The notes below the pieces were generated by a model, which was not told where the DNA came from, did not search any database, and saw only the letters and a program-made list of their open reading frames with translations. A program made the position numbers and the translations under genes. A stretch of DNA of 64,000 nucleotides from Massilia sp. erpn (lineage in GTDB: Bacteria > Pseudomonadota > Gammaproteobacteria > Burkholderiales > Burkholderiaceae_D): the NCBI RefSeq assembly GCF_024400215.1, contig NZ_CP053748.1, forward strand, positions 4,340,001-4,404,000, read 5' to 3'. Positions within the stretch are counted from its first letter, which is position 1. Each line of letters opens with the position of its first letter. This document shows, piece after piece, positions 57,371 to 64,000 of the stretch.

Positions 57371-57486
57371 AAGCCTTCCCCCAGCCCGTGCCCGAAACGG
57401 GCTGGCGAATTTCCCGGCGGCGCGTATCATGCCGATATTGTTGCCGCCGGTGTCATACCGAATAATCAATTTAGGAGCCCCAGCTC

Positions 57487-58203
57487 ATGTCAAAACCAGC
57501 CTACAAGCGTGTCCTCCTTAAACTGTCCGGCGAAGCCCTGATGGGAGATGATGCTTACGGCATCAACCGGGGCACGATCGAACGCATGGTGGCCGACGTG
57601 GCCGAGGTCGCAAAACTGGGTGTGGAACTGGCGGTCGTGATTGGCGGCGGCAATATCTTCCGCGGCGTGGCGCCAGGCGCCCAAGGCATGGACCGCGCCA
57701 CTGCCGATTACATGGGCATGCTGGCCACCGTCATGAATGCGCTGGCCCTGGCCGACGCGATGCGCCATGTAGGCGTGACCGCGCGCGTCATGTCGGCCAT
57801 CGGCATCGAGCAGGTGGTCGAGCCGTATGTGCGCCCCAAGGCGCTGCAGTATCTGGAAGAGGGCAAGGTCGTGGTGTTCGCTGCCGGCACCGGCAACCCC
57901 TTCTTCACCACCGATACCGCCGCCGCGCTGCGCGGCTCGGAAGTGAGCGCGGAGATCGTGCTGAAAGCCACCAAGGTCGATGGCGTGTATTCCGCCGATC
58001 CGAAAAAAGACCCGAACGCCACCCTGTTCCCGTCGATCACCTTCGACGAAGCCATCGCCAAGCACCTGCAGGTGATGGATGCCACCGCCTTCGCGCTGTG
58101 CCGCGACCAGAAACTGCCGATCAAGGTGTTCTCCATCACCAAGCCTGGCGCGCTGATGCGCGTGATTATGGGCGAGGATGAAGGTACACTGGTACACGTT
58201 TAA
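57487..58203 (+). CDS. pyrH: Uridylate kinase
   Basis: 238 residues. Makes UDP from [24 protein letters not shown] and [13 protein letters not shown] at the N terminus and [20 protein letters not shown] are typical of the hexameric bacterial UMP kinase. Ribosome site GGAG before ATG. frr follows after 29 bases. Confidence 0.98.
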   Translation: MSKPAYKRVLLKLSGEALMGDDAYGINRGTIERMVADVAEVAKLGVELAVVIGGGNIFRGVAPGAQGMDRATADYMGMLATVMNALALADAMRHVGVTARVMSAIGIEQVVEPYVRPKALQYLEEGKVVVFAAGTGNPFFTTDTAAALRGSEVSAEIVLKATKVDGVYSADPKKDPNATLFPSITFDEAIAKHLQVMDATAFALCRDQKLPIKVFSITKPGALMRVIMGEDEGTLVHV

Positions 58204-58232
58204 CAATATTTGCAAGCAACAGGAGAGCAGCA

Positions 58233-58793
58233 ATGTCCACCGCCGACATTAAAAAGAACGCGCAAGACCGCATGAACAAGTCGCTGGAAACGCTGAAAGG
58301 CGATCTGGCCAAGGTGCGCACCGGCCGCGCCCACACCGGCATTCTCGATCACGTGATGGTCGATTACTACGGCAATCCAACCCCGATCAACCAGGTGGCC
58401 AACCTGACCCTGGTCGACGCGCGCACCATCGGCGTGACGCCGTTCGAGAAGAAAATGGGCGCCGCCATCGAGAAAGCCATCCGTGAAGCCGACCTGGGCC
58501 TGAACCCGGCCGCGCAGGGCGACCTGATCCGCGTGCCGACCCCGGCCCTGACCGAAGAGCGCCGCAAGGAAATGGTCAAGCTGTGCAAGAGCGAAGCCGA
58601 AGACGGCAAGATCGCCGTGCGCAATATCCGCCGCGACGCCAATGAATCGCTGAAAAAGCTGGTCAAGGACAAAGCCATCTCGGAAGACGAAGAGCGCCGC
58701 GCCTCCGACGAAGTGCAGAAGCTGACCGACAAGTTCATCGCCGACATCGACAAGATCGTTGCCGAAAAAGAAAAAGAAGTTCTGACCGTTTAA
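58233..58793 (+). CDS. frr: Ribosome recycling factor
   Basis: 186 residues, full length. Splits post-termination ribosomes with [45 protein letters not shown] and [30 protein letters not shown] are highly characteristic. AGGAGAG ribosome site. The region after its stop holds the attenuator-like structure at 58800-58874. Confidence 0.99.
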   Translation: MSTADIKKNAQDRMNKSLETLKGDLAKVRTGRAHTGILDHVMVDYYGNPTPINQVANLTLVDARTIGVTPFEKKMGAAIEKAIREADLGLNPAAQGDLIRVPTPALTEERRKEMVKLCKSEAEDGKIAVRNIRRDANESLKKLVKDKAISEDEERRASDEVQKLTDKFIADIDKIVAEKEKEVLTV

Positions 58794-58799
58794 GCTCCA

Positions 58800-58874
58800 A
58801 AAACCGGGGGCGGATCCGGGTTTTCTGGCAAGATTGCGGAAAACCCCGGGCCTGTCCCCGGTTTTCGGTTTTTT
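58800..58874 (+). promoter_or_regulatory. Attenuator-like competing hairpins between frr and uppS
   Basis: Four complementary segments: AAAACCGGGG (58800-58809), CCGGGTTTTC (58816-58825), GAAAACCCCGGG (58839-58850) and CCCCGGTTTT (58856-58865), then TTTTTT (58869-58874). Segment 1 can pair perfectly with 4, segment 2 with 3, and 3 with 4. The 1:4 or 3:4 pairing followed by T residues resembles a terminator, and 2:3 an antiterminator. Confidence 0.6.
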
Positions 58875-58910
58875 CGGGTATGACCCACATTTAATGGCTT
58901 TAGCGTTTTC

Positions 58911-59662
<752 letters not shown>

Positions 59663-59663
<1 letters not shown>

Positions 59664-60496
59664 TGCTGAAAACACGGATTATTACCGCCCTGGTCCTGCT
59701 GGCGGTGCTGCTGCCGGCCCTGTTCCTGAACTATTTCCCGGTCTTTGCCGCCGTGCTGGCCGTGTTCTTTGCCGCTGCCGTGTGGGAAAGCTTCCGCCTG
59801 TTTGGCCATAAGCGCCCGCTGCTGGTGGCCGCTTTCTGGACCGCGGCCTTCGCCTACACCTTCCTGCATGCGGGCGGCCACAGCGCCGCCAAGTTCTGGC
59901 TCGCGCTGAGCCTGATGATCTGGCTGCTGCGCTTTGCACCCACGCTCAAGTTCGGTCTGCCGCCGCTGGACGGCATGGGTAACGTCATGCTCAGCCTGAT
60001 CTATGCCGTGACCCTGGTGGGCTGTTTTGTCGCCATCCTCACGCTGTACCTGCATTCGGCCACGTATCTGCTGTCGGCCATGGCCCTGGTGTGGATCGCC
60101 GATATCGGCGCCTACTTCGCCGGCAAGGCCTTCGGCAAGCGCAAGCTGGCGCCCAGCATCTCGCCCGGCAAGTCCTGGGAAGGCGCGATCGGCGGCTGGA
60201 TCGCCGTGCTGGCCCTGTCCGCGCTGAGCATCGTGCCGGCCGACAGCGTGCCGCTGCTGGCCGACACCTTTGCCGTCAAGCTGCAGGCTGCGCTGGGCTG
60301 GTTCAAGGCCCTGGCGGTACTGACCGTGATCGTGATCGCCTCCGTAGTGGGCGACCTGTTTGAATCCCAGCTCAAGCGCCGCGCCGGCATGAAGGACAGC
60401 AGCACGCTGCTGCCAGGTCATGGCGGCGTGCTTGACCGCATCGATGCGCTGGTGCCGGCCTTGCCGGTGGCAGCCCTGGTCAGCGCCTGGCTCTAA
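59663..60496 (+). CDS. cdsA: Phosphatidate cytidylyltransferase
   Basis: 277 residues, about seven membrane segments. Makes CDP-diacylglycerol, the precursor of all phospholipids. The signature region [13 protein letters not shown] and [34 protein letters not shown] is intact. Confidence 0.97.
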
Positions 60497-60504
60497 GGAC
60501 GACT

Positions 60505-61686
60505 ATGCAAAGCATTACCATACTTGGCGCAACCGGCTCCATCGGCGTTTCCACGCTCGATGTGGTGGCGCGCCATCCCGAACGCTATACCGTGTATGCA
60601 CTGACGGCGCATAGCCGCGTCGAGGAGCTGGCAGCCCAGTGCGAGCAGTTCCTTCCCGCGCGCGCCGTGGTCGGCACGGCCGCCGCCGCCGCGCAACTGG
60701 ACGCGCTGCTGCGCGCCAAAGGCCTGCGCACCGAAGTGGCGTGGGGTGAGCAGGCCTTGTGCGAGGTGGCCAGTGCCGCCGCCGTCGACTGCGTAATGGC
60801 GGCGATTGTCGGCGCCGCCGGCCTGGCGCCGACCCTGGCCGCCGCGCGCGCCGGCAAGAAGGTGCTGCTGGCGAACAAGGAAGCGCTGGTCATGTCCGGC
60901 CAGCTCTTCATGGACGCGGTACAGGACAGCGGCGCCGTGCTGCTGCCGATCGACAGCGAACACAATGCGATCTTCCAGTGCCTGCCGCCAGGCTATGGCC
61001 GCGTGCCGGCAGCGGCCGGCGTGAGCAAGATCCTGCTGACCGCTTCCGGCGGTCCCTTCCTCAAGCGCGCCGTCGAGACGCTCGACAGCGTGACGCCGGA
61101 CGAAGCCTGCAAGCATCCGAAGTGGGTCATGGGCCGCAAGATCTCGGTCGATTCCGCCACCATGATGAACAAGGGCCTGGAAGTGATCGAAGCCCACTGG
61201 CTGTTCGGCGCGTCGGCCGAGCAGATCGAGGTGGTGATCCACCCGCAGTCGGTCGTCCATTCCATGGTTTCCTACAACGACGGCTCGGTGCTGGCGGAAC
61301 TGGGCAACCCCGATATGCGCACGCCGATCGCGCATGCCCTGGCTTATCCGGAGCGCATCGCCTCCGGCGTGGCCCAGCTGGACCTGACCCAGATCGGCAG
61401 CCTGCAGTTCGAAAAGCCCGATTTTGCGCGCTTCCCCTGCCTGGCCCTGGCCTTTGACGCGCTGCGCGCCGGCGGCACCGCGCCGGCCTTGCTGAACGCG
61501 GCCAACGAGGTGGCGGTGCAAGCCTTCCTCGACCAGCGCATCGGCTTCCGCCAGATCGACCGCGTGATTGCGCGCGTGATGGACGAACTGCCGCACGGCG
61601 CCGCCTCCAGCATCGAGGCGCTGATGGCGCAGGACGCGGCCGCCCGCGCCGCCGCTGAAACCCTGATCGGCGCGCTGGCCAAATGA
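60505..61686 (+). CDS. dxr: 1-deoxy-D-xylulose 5-phosphate reductoisomerase
   Basis: 393 residues. Second enzyme of the MEP isoprenoid pathway, supplying uppS. NADPH-binding [41 protein letters not shown] and [17 protein letters not shown] are all typical. AAGGA ribosome site. Overlaps rseP by ATGA. Confidence 0.98.
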   Translation: MQSITILGATGSIGVSTLDVVARHPERYTVYALTAHSRVEELAAQCEQFLPARAVVGTAAAAAQLDALLRAKGLRTEVAWGEQALCEVASAAAVDCVMAAIVGAAGLAPTLAAARAGKKVLLANKEALVMSGQLFMDAVQDSGAVLLPIDSEHNAIFQCLPPGYGRVPAAAGVSKILLTASGGPFLKRAVETLDSVTPDEACKHPKWVMGRKISVDSATMMNKGLEVIEAHWLFGASAEQIEVVIHPQSVVHSMVSYNDGSVLAELGNPDMRTPIAHALAYPERIASGVAQLDLTQIGSLQFEKPDFARFPCLALAFDALRAGGTAPALLNAANEVAVQAFLDQRIGFRQIDRVIARVMDELPHGAASSIEALMAQDAAARAAAETLIGALAK

Positions 61687-63041
61687 ACTTCCTGCAAACC
61701 CTGCTGGCTTTCGCCGTTGCGCTGGGTACGCTGATCGTCATCCATGAATTGGGTCACTATCTGGTGGCGCGCTGGTGCGGCGTGAAAGTGCTGCGCTTCT
61801 CGGTCGGCATGGGGCAGGTGGTGTGGTCGCGCCGCTTCGGCGCCGACCAGACCGAGTGGGCGGTGTCGGCCCTGCCGCTGGGCGGCTATGTGAAGATGCT
61901 GGACGGCCGCGAGCAGGATCTGCGCGGCCTGCCGGAAGCCGACCTGAAACGCGAGTTCACGCGCCAGAACGTGTGGAAGCGCATCGCCATCGTGGCCGCC
62001 GGCCCGCTCGCCAACTTCCTGCTTGCCATCCTGTTGTTTGCCGGTCTGTACATGCATGGCGTGGACGAACCTTCGACCCTGCTGGCGCCGCCGGCCGCCG
62101 AGACCGTGGCCGCCATGGCCGGTATCAAGGGCGGCGACCAGGTGGTCGCCGTCAACGGCCAGCCGGTGCGCGGCTGGGGCGAGTTGCGCTGGGCGTTGAT
62201 CCAGGCCGTCGTCGACAAGCAGGGCGCCCGCTTCGATCTTGAACGCCAGGGTGAAGGCCGGCGTCAGCTCGACTTGCCGGTCTCCGCATTGTCCTCCCTC
62301 AGCCTGGAGGGTGACGTGCCGTCCGCGCTGGGCATTGCCGTCGCCCGTCCGCCCGCGCTGGTGGGCCGCGTGATGGCCGAAGGCGCCGGCGCGCGCGCCG
62401 GCCTGCGTAGCGGCGACCTGATTCAGCGCGTCGATGGCGTGGCCGTGGCCGATGGCCTGGCCTTTATCGACGCCGTGCGCAAGGCGCCCGGCCGCAGCCT
62501 GCATATCGAAGGCCAGCGCGCCGGCCAGCCCTTCGCGCTGGAGATGACGCCCGATGCCGAAACCGATGCCAAGGGTGGACAGGCTGTAACAGTCGGTAAG
62601 ATCAAGGTCGAGGTGCCGATGGCGCCGGATATGATTACCGTCACTTCGACTCCGGCGCAGGCGCTGGAGAAGGCGGTGCGCAAGGTCTGGGAGACCAGCG
62701 TGCTGACCGTGAAGATGATCGGCAAGATGATCACCGGCGAAGCGTCCTGGCGCAATGTCACCGGCCCGATCACGATCGCCGATTATGCGGGACAAACATC
62801 GCGGATAGGCGCAGTAAGCTATCTGCAGTTCATCGCCTTCATCAGTATCAGTCTTGGGGTGATGAATTTGCTACCGATTCCTGTTCTGGATGGGGGGCAT
62901 TTGCTGTATTATTCGCTGGAAGTTTTAACTGGACGCCCCGTGTCCGAGCGTTTCGCCGATCTGGCGCAGCGCCTTGGTGTGGGCTTGCTGGTGGCCTTGA
63001 TGGTGCTGGCCGTGTTCAACGATCTCGCGCGGCTGCTGTAG
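61683..63041 (+). CDS. rseP: RIP zinc metalloprotease RseP
   Basis: 452 residues. Intramembrane site-2 protease that cleaves anti-sigma factor RseA in the envelope stress response. The zinc motif is [10 protein letters not shown] (HExxH) in the first membrane segment, and the second motif is [16 protein letters not shown] near the C terminus. Two PDZ-like regions lie between ([20 protein letters not shown] and [20 protein letters not shown]). Coupled to dxr by ATGA. Confidence 0.98.
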   Translation: MNFLQTLLAFAVALGTLIVIHELGHYLVARWCGVKVLRFSVGMGQVVWSRRFGADQTEWAVSALPLGGYVKMLDGREQDLRGLPEADLKREFTRQNVWKRIAIVAAGPLANFLLAILLFAGLYMHGVDEPSTLLAPPAAETVAAMAGIKGGDQVVAVNGQPVRGWGELRWALIQAVVDKQGARFDLERQGEGRRQLDLPVSALSSLSLEGDVPSALGIAVARPPALVGRVMAEGAGARAGLRSGDLIQRVDGVAVADGLAFIDAVRKAPGRSLHIEGQRAGQPFALEMTPDAETDAKGGQAVTVGKIKVEVPMAPDMITVTSTPAQALEKAVRKVWETSVLTVKMIGKMITGEASWRNVTGPITIADYAGQTSRIGAVSYLQFIAFISISLGVMNLLPIPVLDGGHLLYYSLEVLTGRPVSERFADLAQRLGVGLLVALMVLAVFNDLARLL

Positions 63042-63104
63042 GAGCAGGCCGGCGGCATACGTTTTGTAAATGTAGTCCAATGATTTGAGCCATTGAATTT
63101 GCCA

Positions 63105-64000
63105 ATGAAATTATATTCTGACCGCTTTGCCTTGCCTTCCTTTCGCCGCAGCCTGATCGGCGCCGCCGCTCTGGCACTCTGCTCCGGCAGTGCGCTGGCC
63201 CTTGAACCCTTTGTCGTCAAGGATATCCGCGTGGAGGGCATCCAGCGGACGGAAGCCGGCACCGTGTTCAGCTACCTGCCGGTGCGCGTGGGCGAGACCT
63301 TCACCGAAGACAAGAGCATCAGCACCATCAAGGCGCTGTATGCGACCGGTTTCTTCAAGGACGTGAAACTGGAAGCCGACGGCGACGTGCTGGTGGTGCT
63401 GGTGGAAGAGCGCCCGGCCATCGCCAAGGTCGATTTCACGGGCACCAAGGAATTCGAGAAAGACATGCTGGTCAAGGCGCTGAAGGATATCGGCGTCGGC
63501 GAAACCAAGATCTTCGACAAGGCGTCGGTGGACCGCGCCGAGCAGGAACTCAAGCGCCAATACCTGTCGCGCGGCCTGTACGGCGTGAAAGTGACCACCA
63601 CCGTCACCCCGCTGGAGCGCAACCGCGTCAGCATCACCTTCGCGGTGGACGAGGGCGAAGTCGCCAAGATCAAGCAGATCAACCTGGTGGGCAACAAGGC
63701 CTTCTCCGACAAGGAGCTGCGCGACCAGCTGGCCCTGAACACCGGCACCTGGTTCAGCTGGTACACCAAGGCCAACCAGTATTCCAAGACCAAGCTGACC
63801 GGCGACATCGAGTCGCTCAAGTCCTATTATCTGAACCGCGGTTATGTGGAGATGCAGGTTGAATCGACCCAGGTCTCGATCACCCCGGACAAGAAGGACA
63901 TCTACATCACCATCAATATCGTCGAAGGCGAGAAGTACAAGGTCTCCGACATCAAGTTCGAAGGCGAGATGTTCGGCCGCGAGGACGAGCTGCGCCAGCT
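63105..64000 (+). CDS. bamA: Outer-membrane protein assembly factor BamA (3' partial)
   Basis: The frame is open from ATG 63105 to the window end, about 298 residues. Signal peptide RSLIGAAALALCSGSALALEP, then POTRA domains starting FVVKDIRVEGIQRTEAGTVFSYLPVRVGETF. The second starts near AIAKVDFTGTKEFEKD, the third near VAKIKQINLVGNKAFSDKEL and a fourth near EKYKVSDIKFEGEMFGREDEL. The barrel lies beyond the window. BamA inserts outer-membrane proteins. It follows rseP by 63 bases, the usual order. Confidence 0.97.
   Translation, partial: MKLYSDRFALPSFRRSLIGAAALALCSGSALALEPFVVKDIRVEGIQRTEAGTVFSYLPVRVGETFTEDKSISTIKALYATGFFKDVKLEADGDVLVVLVEERPAIAKVDFTGTKEFEKDMLVKALKDIGVGETKIFDKASVDRAEQELKRQYLSRGLYGVKVTTTVTPLERNRVSITFAVDEGEVAKIKQINLVGNKAFSDKELRDQLALNTGTWFSWYTKANQYSKTKLTGDIESLKSYYLNRGYVEMQVESTQVSITPDKKDIYITINIVEGEKYKVSDIKFEGEMFGREDELRQ

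Overview
The window is a GC-rich chromosomal segment from a betaproteobacterium, most likely of the family Oxalobacteraceae (Massilia / Duganella / Janthinobacterium type). This placement is an inference. It rests on the gene orders smc-zipA-ligA and rpsB-tsf-pyrH-frr-uppS-cdsA-dxr-rseP-bamA with divergent map-glnD, on a DUF1631 protein, on a PEP-CTERM protein and on the overall codon usage. No tRNA, rRNA, CRISPR array, insertion sequence or phage gene was seen.

Layout. 1-6.4 kb: the end of a type IV pilus adhesin gene (pilY1-like) and prfC. 6.4-11.0 kb: a leftward operon of TonB-dependent receptor, YfiR-like periplasmic protein and membrane GGDEF/EAL protein, probably an outer-membrane-to-c-di-GMP signalling module. 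11.1-18.9 kb: an accessory block with a cupin, a small membrane protein, an AT-rich winged-helix/STAND-ATPase/TPR protein coupled to a small DP-EP-like protein and, divergently, an uncharacterised protein with a possible P47/TULIP-like fold followed by a DUF4214-like/beta-propeller protein. 19.0-22.8 kb: mgtA with a small outer-membrane protein gene behind a long structured leader. 22.8-27.7 kb: gcvTHP under a tandem glycine riboswitch with a near-consensus promoter.

27.7-34.3 kb: single genes (ClpP-like protease, small hydrophilic protein, DUF1631, low-molecular-weight tyrosine phosphatase, serine beta-lactamase-like hydrolase, PAP2-like protein). 34.4-46 kb: smc-zipA-ligA-galU-def, then an OPT-family transporter and an aldo/keto reductase. 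46.1-50 kb: a MipA/OmpV porin-like gene divergent from an OmpR-type two-component system, then a PilZ protein. 50.1-55.2 kb: a pseudouridine synthase, glnD, map and a PEP-CTERM protein. 55.4-64 kb: the translation/envelope cluster rpsB to bamA, the last cut by the window edge.

The most notable features are: (i) a two-hairpin inverted repeat found at three places, each between convergent genes, which looks like a REP/BIME-type element acting as a bidirectional terminator; (ii) the compositionally foreign STAND/DP-EP locus facing the P47-like/propeller pair, with an 11-bp-period direct repeat in the shared promoter region, the best candidate for an undescribed system; (iii) a LigA with an apparent extra helix-hairpin-helix-like unit before its BRCT domain; (iv) an attenuator-like set of competing hairpins between frr and uppS.
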